Positions 18,086 to 26,090 are shown, numbered from the stretch's first letter. The stretch is 64,000 bases of DNA from Vallitalea okinawensis (GCF_002964605.1 NZ_PQDH01000003.1:62001-126000), one strand, 5' to 3'. The notes: generated by a model not told the origin, from the letters alone. Numbers and translations: made by a program.

Positions 18086-19156
18086 CTAGTCATCTATATC
18101 CATACTCAGAACACCTGTTGTCATAACTATTTTACGAAGCAACTTGTTATACATAAATGGTGCCTTAAGATTCTTAAAAAGTATATTTGCATAAAGCTTT
18201 TTTAGATAATGGTGATATTCTTTTTCAATATCTTCCCTTCTACCATTGATACTTTTTGCTAAAGCTAGTGAACTTCTGAATGCATAACTAAAACCTTCAG
18301 CTGATGAGGGGCTTATAAATCCAGCTGCCTCACCAATTAAAAATACATTTTCCTGACCTATAGATATCTGATTAAGATGCATTGGTCGATTGATGATAGC
18401 CCCTTGCCTTTTAGAACACTCCTCTAGTTCATACCCTCGTTTTGTAAGTTTTGATTTCAATAGCTTAAATTTCTTATTAATCTCTTGACCTTTAGGGATG
18501 GCAGATCCTAGTATTAGATAATCGCCTTTTGGTATGGTCCACGAATAAAAGTCAGTCACTTCTCTATCAAATATAGTGGTGAAGTAAGGTGTTGTTTGAC
18601 TTACTTTGAACCACTCTTCTATGGAAGCATAGACTTCAGGCTGTTTATGTGGGTGATGCTTTTCAAGTTGTTTCCTTACTGTAGAGAAAGCACCGTCAGC
18701 TCCCACTATCATTTGAGCTTCAACTTCATAAACCTTACCGTATTGTGTATATTTAAGAATATATCCATCTTTAACTCTTTTGAAATTTTTAAAATGAGCA
18801 TCATAAACACGACGAACATGATCGGGTATAAAGGTGTTAAACCATCTATCCAATCTTTCTCGATCAACATTGATATAATGACGTTGGTAATAACGTTCCA
18901 GATCATTATCTAAATCAATGGTTCGAACAGTAAAAAGCTGTGGACCTGTCAAAATATCCTTAGGGATGCCCCTACCAAGATGAGCAAGCATTTGCTGTGC
19001 ATCAGGAGCTAACAGCCCTCCACAACACTTAACGATACCCCCACTTGGTTTATCTAAAGAACGTTTGTCAAGAATCAAAACTTTTAACTTCTTATCTAAA
19101 CGGGCTGCTAAGGTTGCCCCAGCAGGTCCAGCCCCAATTATAACAACATCATACAT
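18086..19156 (-). CDS. FAD-dependent oxidoreductase, geranylgeranyl reductase-like
   Basis: Flavoprotein with an N-terminal Rossmann dinucleotide motif GAGPAG (residues 8-13), the second FAD motif GADGAFS (~150-157) and a third motif LIGEAAGFISPSSAEGFSYA that includes the conserved GD/GE-type FAD ribose contact. This is the pattern of the FixC/geranylgeranyl-reductase branch. It is 356 aa with no membrane helix. Members reduce isoprenoid chains or oxidise small aromatics, and the substrate here is unknown. CCCGSGG-type cysteines are present (KCCGGLLAP, ~43-51), seen in archaeal GGR relatives. It follows the comB homologue by 22 nt and is probably cotranscribed with it. Confidence 0.8.
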   Translation of the reverse strand: MYDVVIIGAGPAGATLAARLDKKLKVLILDKRSLDKPSGGIVKCCGGLLAPDAQQMLAHLGRGIPKDILTGPQLFTVRTIDLDNDLERYYQRHYINVDRERLDRWFNTFIPDHVRRVYDAHFKNFKRVKDGYILKYTQYGKVYEVEAQMIVGADGAFSTVRKQLEKHHPHKQPEVYASIEEWFKVSQTTPYFTTIFDREVTDFYSWTIPKGDYLILGSAIPKGQEINKKFKLLKSKLTKRGYELEECSKRQGAIINRPMHLNQISIGQENVFLIGEAAGFISPSSAEGFSYAFRSSLALAKSINGRREDIEKEYHHYLKKLYANILFKNLKAPFMYNKLLRKIVMTTGVLSMDIDD

Positions 19157-19178
19157 ACTCTATCACCCTTGTATCTTT

Positions 19179-19874
19179 CTATATATCAATTCTTTTCATC
19201 TCATATAAATCATTATCGACTTTTAAAGCTTGGATAACAAAGTTAAACTGATCAGGTTCAAGGCATAGATCAAAATCCTCTTTTGGCTGACTGTCTTGAG
19301 TGTCTTTATTAAAAAAACGTTCTCCACCTTGATTTCTCATTATAGCTTTTAGATCATTTAGATTGAAATCCCTATAAGTCAGTAAGGCTTCTATGTACTT
19401 GGCACATAAAGTATCCTCTTTGGCCTCCCATTTTGTATTATTCCCCATACATACCAAAGAAACACGATCATAGTTATTTGCCTTGATATACTCCGATATA
19501 GCTTTGGCATTTGCAAAACTACCTGTAATTATTTCATCTGCTAAAGTTGCATGAACAATGCCCTGTGTCCCTGCGCTTGTGGTATGAACAATTGTCTTCG
19601 CTTTAAGATTCGTGGCAAGGTTCAAATAATGTGGCGAATTACCATAATGAAAACCATCTAATAAAAAGCCATTACGTTCTCCTATTAAAATAACATCTGG
19701 GTTTTCTTTTTTCATTACAAGTGCTTTTTCAATAGAACTCACTGCGTAAACTCGATGTACACCCTGGTGAAATAAAAAGCACTCCACTGTAAAAGCTCTA
19801 AAAACATCTATGATCACAGTTAGACCTTTTGCTTGCTTAGCACCATCTAATAGTTGTAATGTCTTAATTTCCAT
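19179..19874 (-). CDS. comB: 2-phosphosulfolactate phosphatase family protein (ComB)
   Basis: ComB-family phosphatase. Conserved blocks are IDVFRAFT, GERNG, HYGNSP, HTTSAGTQG and CMGN. ATG 19874 is chosen because GAGGTGA stands 6-7 nt before it; the GTG at 19883 is part of that SD. The product is 231 aa. The reaction known for ComB is removal of phosphate from 2-phosphosulfolactate on the coenzyme M pathway. No other coenzyme M gene is in the window, and many fermentative bacteria carry ComB homologues without that pathway, so the real substrate is open. It sits directly upstream of the FAD oxidoreductase. Confidence 0.8.
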   Translation of the reverse strand: MEIKTLQLLDGAKQAKGLTVIIDVFRAFTVECFLFHQGVHRVYAVSSIEKALVMKKENPDVILIGERNGFLLDGFHYGNSPHYLNLATNLKAKTIVHTTSAGTQGIVHATLADEIITGSFANAKAISEYIKANNYDRVSLVCMGNNTKWEAKEDTLCAKYIEALLTYRDFNLNDLKAIMRNQGGERFFNKDTQDSQPKEDFDLCLEPDQFNFVIQALKVDNDLYEMKRIDI

Positions 19875-19944
19875 CTGAATCACCTCACATCATTTTATCA
19901 TATTTACCTGAATTCAAGCAACTACCATTACTCACGTTTCAAGT

Positions 19945-20016
19945 GTGTGTTAGAAAGTATGGTTCCTTGCTTGATACCTCATTACTTTTATAAGCAAAAC
20001 GCAGTACTTTCCTACA
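19945..20016. repeat. Hairpin repeat, copy A (divergent)
   Basis: Outer arms GTGTtaGAAAGTA / TACTTTCCTACAC (11 of 13 paired), inner arms TTGCTT / AAGCAA enclosing a larger loop. It shares GAAAGTATGG(a/t)(t/a)CCTTGC, AGCAAAA and CAGTACTTTCCTA with copies B and C. It is directly followed by copy B. Confidence 0.6.
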
Positions 20017-20020
20017 CTAG

Positions 20021-20102
20021 TACAAAAGTGGCTAACGCGCACCTTAAAACTGGAATAGGAATGTACGGTACCTTGCGAGCAAAACGCGAACTTTCCTATT
20101 CC
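20021..20102. repeat. Hairpin repeat, copy B
   Basis: About 82 nt closely matching copy C at 58569-58653. Outer stem GGAATAGGAA / TTCCTATTCC (10 bp perfect), inner stem TTGC-GA-GCAA. Relative to copy C, one stem pair differs as A-T versus C-G, changed on both arms. Confidence 0.75.
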
Positions 20103-20103
20103 A

Positions 20104-20138
20104 TTAAAAAAAGGGGGACTCTTACGAGCCTCCCTTTT
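20104..20138 (-). terminator. Terminator of pyrR-pyrP
   Basis: Stem AAAAGGGGGACTC / GAGCCTCCCTTTT (one mismatch, one wobble), loop TTAC, followed on the minus strand by a T7 run. Confidence 0.8.
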
Positions 20139-20160
20139 GTAATCATTTATTAGATGTTGA

Positions 20161-21399
20161 TTAAATTTCTTGTGGCAATACTTTATTTAAAATAACACCT
20201 GCTAAAGCAGCTATGGCTAAACCTGATATCGTTAGACCAGCAGGTAATGGTAATTCGCCTACACCTATTCCTAGTACTAAGATTACAGATGCTATGATTA
20301 AATTCCTACTATGAGCAAAGTCTAATTTTGCATTAACCATGATTCGCACCCCTACAGATGCAATCATACCAAATAAGATGATACTAACACCACCCATTAC
20401 CGCTAAAGGTATCGTTTGTATAACTGCCCCAAACTTACCGATTAAACCAAGAACGATGGCAAAACAAGCAGCAATTCTTAAGATAGCTGGATCATAAACT
20501 TTTGTTACAGCTAATACACCGGTATTTTCACTATATGTAGTATTAGCAGGACCACCTAATAGTCCGGCAATGATAGTTGCAACACCGTCTCCCATCATTG
20601 TACGATGTACTCCTGGGTCTTTTAAGAAATCTTTACCTACTACAGCACCGTTTGTAGTAATATCGCCTATATGTTCAATGAAAACTACTAAAGCGATAGG
20701 TGCGATGGCAATGATACCTGATAGTGTGAATGAAGGTAATGTTGTTAATGTTGCTAATGAATCACTTTGACCAAAGATAAACCAACTTGCATTGTCGATT
20801 ATTGAGAAATCAATAAGACCAAATGGTATAGATACGAGATAGCCTAATGTTACAGCTATAAGAATTGGAACAAGTTTAAAGAATCCTTTTGCGAAGATGG
20901 ATATAACAATCATTGTAATAACAACTACTGATGCAATGATTGTACTGATAGGTGAGAAAACACTTGCACCGTCAACAGTTGTGTAGAAAGCATTTCCAAT
21001 AGCTATAGGACTTAATCGTAAACCGATTGTCATAATGATTGGTCCAGTTACGATTGGTGGGAAAAATGACTTAACCTTTTCAACTCCAAAGACTTGTATT
21101 AGTAAACCCATAATTATATAAATAATACCTGCACAAATTATTCCACCTTTTACTGCGCCAAGCCCTTCTGTTTGTAACGTTAGTGATATAGCACCTATAA
21201 ATGCAAAACTTGAACCGAGAAATACTGGTACTTTCCCTCCTGTAACTAAATGAAATAATAGTGTTCCTAATCCTGCTGCTAGTAATGCTACAGAAGGATC
21301 TAGTCCAGTTAAGAATGGTACAAGAACAGTCGCACCAAACATTGCTAAAACATGTTGTAAGCCTAAAACCATTTTTCTACCTGTAGTAATTTCACCCAT
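20161..21399 (-). CDS. pyrP: Uracil permease (NCS2/UraA family)
   Basis: Uracil:proton symporter, an integral membrane protein of 412 aa with about 14 hydrophobic segments. The NCS2 motifs are visible: QHVLAMFGATVLVP at the N-terminus, the substrate-binding EHIGD around residue 240 and PANTTYSENTGVLAVTKV near 280. GGGAGG lies 7 nt before the ATG. It follows pyrR by 25 nt, and the PyrR attenuator upstream of pyrR should control both, so uptake falls when pyrimidine nucleotides are plentiful. A terminator follows at 20104-20138. Confidence 0.93.
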   Translation of the reverse strand: MGEITTGRKMVLGLQHVLAMFGATVLVPFLTGLDPSVALLAAGLGTLLFHLVTGGKVPVFLGSSFAFIGAISLTLQTEGLGAVKGGIICAGIIYIIMGLLIQVFGVEKVKSFFPPIVTGPIIMTIGLRLSPIAIGNAFYTTVDGASVFSPISTIIASVVVITMIVISIFAKGFFKLVPILIAVTLGYLVSIPFGLIDFSIIDNASWFIFGQSDSLATLTTLPSFTLSGIIAIAPIALVVFIEHIGDITTNGAVVGKDFLKDPGVHRTMMGDGVATIIAGLLGGPANTTYSENTGVLAVTKVYDPAILRIAACFAIVLGLIGKFGAVIQTIPLAVMGGVSIILFGMIASVGVRIMVNAKLDFAHSRNLIIASVILVLGIGVGELPLPAGLTISGLAIAALAGVILNKVLPQEI

Positions 21400-21424
21400 G
21401 TTGTTACCTCCCTCAAATATCTAA

Positions 21425-21952
21425 CTAGTTTTCAATGACGACACAATTAATGTCATCTGTTTCACTTAAATTAACGTGTACGACTTCATCATCAGAAGTA
21501 GGAACGTTTTTCCCAATGAAATCAGGACGAAGTGGTAATTCACGATGTCCCCTATCAACCATAACGGCCAGTTGAATGGAACGTGGTCGACCAGCAGCTA
21601 TGACAGCATCAATGGCTGCACGAGCTGTTCTTCCAGTATAAATAACATCATCTACTAGAACCACTATTTTGTTCTCTACATCAATATTTAACTGTTTGTT
21701 AAGCACTGGATCATCTGACTTTTTCTTTAAGTCATCTCTGTAGAATGTGATGTCTATAACATCATATTGAACGTTAACATTTTCTACTTCATAGATTTTT
21801 TTTACAATTCTTTCAGCTAGAGGTACTCCTCTTGTTTTAATACCTAATAAAACAACATCCTCTACCCCTTTGTTTCTTTCAATAATTTCATGAGAAATTC
21901 TAGTAAGAGCTCTTTGAATTGCCTTGTCATCTAAAATAACTTTACTTGGCAT
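21425..21952 (-). CDS. pyrR: Bifunctional pyr operon attenuator / uracil phosphoribosyltransferase PyrR
   Basis: RNA-binding regulator of pyrimidine genes that also converts uracil and PRPP to UMP. The PRPP-binding loop [20 protein letters not shown] is diagnostic. ATG 21952 ([16 protein letters not shown]) is the proper start: AAAGGATG lies about 8 nt upstream, the product (175 aa) is the family length, and the longer frame starting at 22036 would run through leader RNA. It is followed by pyrP. The leader upstream holds the RNA structure that PyrR should bind. Confidence 0.95.
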   Translation of the reverse strand: MPSKVILDDKAIQRALTRISHEIIERNKGVEDVVLLGIKTRGVPLAERIVKKIYEVENVNVQYDVIDITFYRDDLKKKSDDPVLNKQLNIDVENKIVVLVDDVIYTGRTARAAIDAVIAAGRPRSIQLAVMVDRGHRELPLRPDFIGKNVPTSDDEVVHVNLSETDDINCVVIEN

Positions 21953-22034
21953 GTATTCACATCCTTTAGCGCTATTAGAATGGCATATATCTATGCCAAA
22001 ATACATTAAAAAATCTCCGGAGATAAAAATAGGC

Positions 22035-22140
22035 AAAAAAAAATCTTACTGGACTAGTAAGATACCTAAGCATGTCATTAAATGCTATACCTATAGCATT
22101 GCACACTTTCCACCTTACTAGTCTCACGGGACTAATTTAA
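22035..22140 (-). promoter_or_regulatory. PyrR-dependent transcription attenuator
   Basis: Read on the minus strand: the PyrR-binding hairpin with AGTCCCGTGAGACT (within 22113-22135); a 9-bp hairpin AATGCTATA/TATAGCATT (22081-22100); then a terminator ATCTTACT/AGTAAGAT with a T8 run (22035-22063). GACTAGTAAG in the first hairpin is the exact complement of CTTACTAGTC in the terminator's 5' arm and its loop. The antiterminator and the PyrR-bound form therefore exclude each other. This matches the Bacillus pyr mechanism. Confidence 0.9.
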
Positions 22141-22177
22141 AGGTAACCTTCATTAAGTTAAATCTTAATTCTCTATA

Positions 22178-22206
22178 ACTTTATCACAGGATAAATGGTT
22201 TGTCTA
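22178..22206 (-). promoter_or_regulatory. Probable promoter of the pyr leader
   Basis: Minus strand TAGACA, 17-bp spacer, TAAAGT, placed ~40 bp before the PyrR-binding hairpin. Both hexamers are imperfect. Confidence 0.4.
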
Positions 22207-22232
22207 GTATTTTTTCAAATAATTTATCAAAA

Positions 22233-22583
22233 TTACTCGTTATCGTCATCTTCTTCATATTCATCGTCATCTTCTATAGTAACGAAATCGCTTAACCTAG
22301 GCTTCAAATAAACTTGATTCGTTACAAATGGAACAAGCAATACAACTAGCCCTATGCTGTCACTAGACGCAAGGTAATTGAGAATGATGGCTGATAAACA
22401 ATAGTACCCTGCTACCATTAAAAAATAACGAAAAGCAAAGGTCACTGCTTCATCATATTCGCTGATGTTTTCTTCACTTAAACCTATAATAGATTCAACA
22501 CGCATTTTACCTGTTTTAACCAAAAATGCCATAATTAAAAATATAACAGTTGCCACTGCCGCTACAACACTATAACCGCTCAT
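22233..22583 (-). CDS. Small membrane protein with acidic tail, unknown function
   Basis: I do not recognise a family. The start is put at ATG 22583 (MSGYSVVAAVA), since AGGGGGC lies 6 nt upstream; the frame extends to 22622 without an SD. The product is about 116 aa: one N-terminal helix (~4-22), two further helices (~50-92), and a C-terminus composed almost entirely of Asp and Glu (EDDDEYEEDDDNE). It is a stand-alone gene upstream of which the 27-aa basic ORF and its terminator lie. Confidence 0.65.
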   Translation of the reverse strand: MSGYSVVAAVATVIFLIMAFLVKTGKMRVESIIGLSEENISEYDEAVTFAFRYFLMVAGYYCLSAIILNYLASSDSIGLVVLLVPFVTNQVYLKPRLSDFVTIEDDDEYEEDDDNE

Positions 22584-22713
22584 ATTTTGCCCCCTAATCA
22601 TTTGAATGAAATATTTACTCACTTTATAGTATAACCATAGCTTGTATGATTTTCAATAATTTTTGCTTAATCTATAAAAAAAATAGCAATTGTTAAGGAA
22701 TAATATGAAAAAT

Positions 22714-22741
22714 AGCAAAAAAAATAATCGCATTATGCGAT
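22714..22741 (-). terminator. Terminator of the 27-aa ORF
   Basis: Minus-strand stem ATCGCAT/ATGCGAT followed by TATTTTTTTT. It begins within the last codons of the small ORF. Confidence 0.8.
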
Positions 22742-22816
22742 CTTCTGTTCATTTAACCTTTTATGCTTGAAAAGATTAAACTTATTCTTTCTTTTCTTCA
22801 TTTTTCGTCCTTTCAT
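22733..22816 (-). CDS. 27-residue highly basic small protein
   Basis: ATG 22816 is preceded by AGGAGGTG at ideal spacing (6 nt after GGAGG). The frame runs 27 codons to TAA at 22733 and is closed by its own strong terminator. The product begins MKGRKMKKRKNKFNLF and has 12 Lys/Arg against a single acidic residue, so it should bind nucleic acid or membranes; I know no family for it. It is separated from both neighbours. The SD plus terminator are the main evidence that it is a real gene. Confidence 0.6.
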   Translation of the reverse strand: MKGRKMKKRKNKFNLFKHKRLNEQKIA

Positions 22817-22970
22817 TTTACACCTCCTAAATATTTATACATGTCCAATTTCTAGACTAATAATAGTTTAACATATTAAAGCAAGAAAATCAAGTATAAT
22901 ATTAGATAAATTACATTTATTACATATTATACCACATCTATGAATAAGAGGACTTAGCGCCCCCTCTCAT

Positions 22971-23393
22971 TTACTTATGTTTTTTTCTTTGATTATTACT
23001 CATCATAACGCTTTCTAGTACGAGTTCTTTTATGAGTTTACCTAATTGCCATCTAGCAGATGTAGGCGTTACTACTGCAAAAATTGGCTTTTTTATATCT
23101 GACTTCTTAACAGCCTCAATAAATTCTTGTACATCTTTATTAGAAAAAGCGTTCATAATGATACTTCTTTTTGCCACTGCGCCTTTAAAAGTTTTTTCTT
23201 CTCTTTTCCCTTCAACTAACTCACCTAGAGTTAATCCAGACATGGATTTGTCAGTAACAATAAAATCTTCTATGTCGAAGTCTTGACCTAATAAACGTAT
23301 TGCTTCTATTTCCTTTTCTGTATAACCGTATATAATAATTGACTTTGTACCCTCTGGCTTAGTTTCATCATGATCAATTCTTTGGAATGACAT
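22971..23393 (-). CDS. DUF3783 domain protein
   Basis: Soluble 140-aa protein carrying the DUF3783 region (~55-130: ...IIMNAFSNKDVQEFIEAVKK...PIFAVVTPTSARWQLGKLIKEL), a Clostridia-typical family without assigned function. The N-terminal half has a beta-strand (SIIIYGYT) that resembles a response-regulator-like alpha/beta start. The C-terminus is basic (NNQRKKHK). It has its own promoter (23449-23477) and an SD (AGAGGAG) before the ATG, so it is probably monocistronic. Confidence 0.75.
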   Translation of the reverse strand: MSFQRIDHDETKPEGTKSIIIYGYTEKEIEAIRLLGQDFDIEDFIVTDKSMSGLTLGELVEGKREEKTFKGAVAKRSIIMNAFSNKDVQEFIEAVKKSDIKKPIFAVVTPTSARWQLGKLIKELVLESVMMSNNQRKKHK

Positions 23394-23448
23394 ACTACCA
23401 ACTCCTCTTTGGAATCATATTATTAATTGATAATTATTATTTATTAAT

Positions 23449-23477
23449 AGTATAGCATACACTTACCAAGTTGTAAA
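23449..23477 (-). promoter_or_regulatory. Sigma-A promoter of the DUF3783 gene
   Basis: Minus strand TTTACA, 17-bp spacer, TATACT with an extended -10 TGC just before it. Confidence 0.6.
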
Positions 23478-23532
23478 CCCTATTTAGACCATATTACAAG
23501 ACATAAAGGTGTATTAATAAGTATGACTACTT

Positions 23533-23574
23533 GAAAAAAGACTCTATTCTGATTTTTTTCATCAGAATAGAGTC
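23533..23574 (-). terminator. Terminator after the YbjQ-family gene
   Basis: Perfect 13-bp stem GACTCTATTCTGA / TCAGAATAGAGTC, 9-nt loop, then T6 on the minus strand. Confidence 0.88.
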
Positions 23575-23582
23575 AGCTTCTT

Positions 23583-23894
23583 TTACTTAAATTTAACTGC
23601 TGTACCATACACAATTACTTCTGCCGCCCCTTGCATGATTGCGCTTGACGCATAACGAATATTGACAATAGCATCTGCTCCTAATTGCTCTGCATCTTGT
23701 ACCATACGCTTTGTAGCAAGAGCCCTAGCATCATTCATCATCTCATTGTAAGAGGTGATTTCACCACCAACAATGGTCTTTAAACTACTCATAATATCTT
23801 TTCCTACATGCTTAGATTGAATTGTTGATCCCTTCACAATAGACAACGCTTCAAATTCTCTTCCTGGAATATGATCAATATTTACCAAGATCAT
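23583..23894 (-). CDS. YbjQ/UPF0145 family (heavy-metal-binding domain-like) protein
   Basis: Small soluble protein of 103 aa whose core IPGREFEALSIVKGSTIQSKHVGKDI..LKTIVGGEITSYNEMM...A..RM...A..LGADAIVNIRY is the YbjQ (UPF0145) signature. Structures of the family are pentameric rings; the biochemical function is unknown. I start it at ATG 23894 (MILVNIDHIPG), which has GGTGA 5 nt upstream and matches homologues; ATG 23906 lies too close to an SD. The gene overlaps the preceding small membrane-protein gene and ends at a strong terminator. Confidence 0.85.
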   Translation of the reverse strand: MILVNIDHIPGREFEALSIVKGSTIQSKHVGKDIMSSLKTIVGGEITSYNEMMNDARALATKRMVQDAEQLGADAIVNIRYASSAIMQGAAEVIVYGTAVKFK

Positions 23895-24111
23895 CTTCGT
23901 CACCATCCTTTATTTCTTTTATTCTTTTTAATAAGGTTATTATGATTAATACTAAAAAGATGATTAATACAGTAACAGCTAGATATATTGCAGATCCAAA
24001 CTCGTTTAAAAGTGATGAAACTTTTATAAGGCCAAATATCTGAAAAAGTACATAACCACCAATTAATAGGATAATAATGATTGGAGCTAACATCTTTCTA
24101 CCTTTTGACAT
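23875..24111 (-). CDS. Small two-helix membrane protein
   Basis: 78-aa protein with two hydrophobic helices (~8-30 and ~40-62) and charged ends (MSKGRK..., ...KRIKEIKDGDEDDLGKY). No family is recognised. AGGAGGTGG lies just upstream of the ATG. The last 20 bases overlap the start of the YbjQ-family gene, so the two are made together. The product could anchor or partner the YbjQ-type ring at the membrane, which is only a suggestion from the overlap. Confidence 0.7.
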   Translation of the reverse strand: MSKGRKMLAPIIIILLIGGYVLFQIFGLIKVSSLLNEFGSAIYLAVTVLIIFLVLIIITLLKRIKEIKDGDEDDLGKY

Positions 24112-24189
24112 AAGCCACCTCCTATTATATATTTAGATACTTATCTAAATATATAATATCATAAATACACTGTTTTGTAAATTCATTTG

Positions 24190-24720
24190 CTATATCTTTT
24201 TACTATTCTTCCACCAAAGCTCTGCTTTGTGATCCATTTCTTGAATAAAATCATTTTTACCAGCACAATAACCTTCATTATCATATCTAAATTTTGCAGC
24301 AAGATCCTTTTTTAGTTTTTCATAAGCTTTTGCATCTTCTGGATGAGCGATCATATAGTCTCTGAAAATTAAATGTCTCTCGATCTCAGGATTGTTAGCC
24401 TGAAAAACATGAACATGATGTGTTCTTTTGCACTCTCCTTTCAGATAAAAACGACGTCCTTTAATACCATTTTCTCCTTTAGGAATATAACCCAAAGTCG
24501 CCATTTGACGGTCATATTGATCTATAGCTTGAATATCTATTACAGCTATAAGTAGATCAATTACTGGTTTAGCATAAATACCAGGAATTGAAGTACTACC
24601 AATGTGATGGATATCAATAATTTCTTTTTCCATGATTGCATTGATTCTATTTTTTTCTACCTCAAATTCTTTTATCCAATTAGGGTTATATGGAACAACT
24701 TCCATGGTTCTTCTAATCAT
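24190..24720 (-). CDS. GrpB family protein (UPF0157, nucleotidyltransferase-like)
   Basis: GrpB-domain protein of 176 aa. Diagnostic blocks are VVPYNPNWIKEFE, IHHIGSTSIPG(I/L)YAKPVIDLLIAV and RRFYLKG....HHVHVFQ....EIERHLIFRDY. The GST-SIPG and PVIDL motif resembles the catalytic face of nucleotidyltransferases, but no reaction is proven for bacterial GrpB. AAGGAGG lies 8 nt before ATG 24720. It is probably cotranscribed with neighbouring minus-strand small-enzyme genes. Confidence 0.87.
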   Translation of the reverse strand: MIRRTMEVVPYNPNWIKEFEVEKNRINAIMEKEIIDIHHIGSTSIPGIYAKPVIDLLIAVIDIQAIDQYDRQMATLGYIPKGENGIKGRRFYLKGECKRTHHVHVFQANNPEIERHLIFRDYMIAHPEDAKAYEKLKKDLAAKFRYDNEGYCAGKNDFIQEMDHKAELWWKNSKKI

Positions 24721-24749
24721 AGTGTATGCCTCCTTATGATTTACTATGC

Positions 24750-25373
24750 TTATATTGCATCATCGGTTGGATAGTGGGATGTATCACCTTGTAGAATAAA
24801 ATTTCTGTTGTCACCATCAATCTCAAGGATATTTAAGCAAGTTGATTTCATGAAAGCACCTGTCCATAGATCTTTAATTTCTTTCTTTTCAAAATAGGCA
24901 ATAAGAGATTTCAGGGTAATTGCATGAGTTACGATGAGTATATTCTTATTCTTATATGTAGTTATTATATCTTCTATTTCATTACTAGCTCTTACAAGAA
25001 CATCTGCAAAAGATTCTCCACTCATTGGTTCATATAAATGTGGGTTATGCCAAAAGTTAAACCTTTGTTCAGGGTAAAGCTCTTCCACTTCAGTGTGTAG
25101 CATCCCCTCCCATTCACCAATATACATTTCTCTTAGATTGTCGTTTGGAATTATTTCGATGTTTCTATCCCCTCTTATAAGCTCTGCTGTACTGATTGTT
25201 CTTCCGCTAGAGCTAGAAATAATAATATCTATGGGGATATCTTTTAGACTATCGCCTAACCACTTTGCTTGATTCTGTCCAAGAGTGGTTAGCCTAGAAT
25301 CTTTCTGTCCTTGCATCCTGCCTTCAACATTCCACTTAGTTTGTCCATGTCTTGTAATATATACTTTTGTCAT
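24750..25373 (-). CDS. Histidine phosphatase family protein (phosphoglycerate mutase-like)
   Basis: Histidine phosphatase with the RHG motif at the N-terminus (ITRHGQTKWNVEGRMQG, catalytic His ~8), the second-half Glu region REMYIGEWEG and the distal catalytic His in IVTHAITLKSL. Start ATG 25373 is supported by GGAGGA 5-6 nt upstream. At 207 aa it is the size of GpmB/CobC-type enzymes. It removes phosphate from a small metabolite that the sequence does not identify. It follows the LysE-type exporter gene. Confidence 0.88.
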   Translation of the reverse strand: MTKVYITRHGQTKWNVEGRMQGQKDSRLTTLGQNQAKWLGDSLKDIPIDIIISSSSGRTISTAELIRGDRNIEIIPNDNLREMYIGEWEGMLHTEVEELYPEQRFNFWHNPHLYEPMSGESFADVLVRASNEIEDIITTYKNKNILIVTHAITLKSLIAYFEKKEIKDLWTGAFMKSTCLNILEIDGDNRNFILQGDTSHYPTDDAI

Positions 25374-25411
25374 AAAATCCTCCACTCTATCATTGCTTAT
25401 AATATAGTTTA

Positions 25412-26032
25412 TTATTCACTGGATTGTTTTTGATCTATATTGGTTCTTAATAATCTTATACCAAAATAGATAAGTAATAATCCTACTATTTTATTTAAGA
25501 TAGCTATGTACTGTACAGATAAAAAACTTTGAGTAAACTGACCAATTAGAGTGATTGAAGTTAAAAATACTAGTGTTGCCAATACAGCTCCACAACCAAA
25601 TTTCAACTCATCTTTTCTACTAAATCCTTCTTCAATAACTTTTGATGAAAAAACTCCTGACCAAAATATAATCGTTAAAGGATTAGATGCAGTTAACATG
25701 ATTGCTGTTATAAATGTTTTAAGATAACTTATATCAGGACTGATTCCGCTAAAAGTTAAGTCCATATTGAATGAATCGATTATTGTCTTTAAACCAAATA
25801 TAATTAAAATAATGGCTCCAAAATACTTTAATAGTTTCTTATTTTTTTCTATTAAAGTTGAAATCCCCCATATGGATAATAAAATATATAGTGCATCAAT
25901 AAAGACTACAGCAAGCACTCCCACTATTGCGTTTTTTATACCTTTCTCAACTGCCTCGTTAAATATGAATATGCATATAGGACCAACAGCTATCTGTAAT
26001 AATAAGCCAAATCTAAAACCTTTTGTGAGTAT
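25412..26032 (-). CDS. LysE-type amino-acid exporter; start codon appears to be ATA
   Basis: LysE/RhtB-family membrane exporter with six helices. The complete family length (206 aa) is reached only if translation starts at the ATA codon at 26030-26032, directly after a stop codon (TAA) and 7 nt after AGGAGTGG. The N-terminus then reads ILTKGFRFGLLLQIAVGPI, the usual LysE helix 1 with the (A/P)GP motif. No ATG, GTG or TTG exists in frame until GTG 25924, which would remove helix 1. Either a rare AUA start is used, or the ATG was lost by a G-to-A change and the gene is impaired. Downstream the helices are intact with no frameshift. Confidence 0.7.
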   Translation of the reverse strand: MLTKGFRFGLLLQIAVGPICIFIFNEAVEKGIKNAIVGVLAVVFIDALYILLSIWGISTLIEKNKKLLKYFGAIILIIFGLKTIIDSFNMDLTFSGISPDISYLKTFITAIMLTASNPLTIIFWSGVFSSKVIEEGFSRKDELKFGCGAVLATLVFLTSITLIGQFTQSFLSVQYIAILNKIVGLLLIYFGIRLLRTNIDQKQSSE

Positions 26033-26090
26033 TTAAACCACTCCTATCTTAAAATCTTTGTAAATCTTGACCCTCGTTACCTTATACTTA

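Noticed and set aside
18596-18913. 105-codon plus-strand frame
   Set aside because: Antisense shadow of the FAD oxidoreductase, with low-complexity composition.
19945-20102. Possible CRISPR because of adjacent repeats
   Set aside because: Only two degenerate units with no regular spacers and no cas genes; they are hairpin elements.
19947-20153. 68-codon plus-strand frame upstream of pyrP's end
   Set aside because: It is made of repeat copies A and B and ends in the pyrP terminator; the repeat explains the openness.
22948-22966. AGAGG...CCTCT hairpin after the DUF3783 gene
   Set aside because: Five base pairs and no T-run; too weak to call a terminator.
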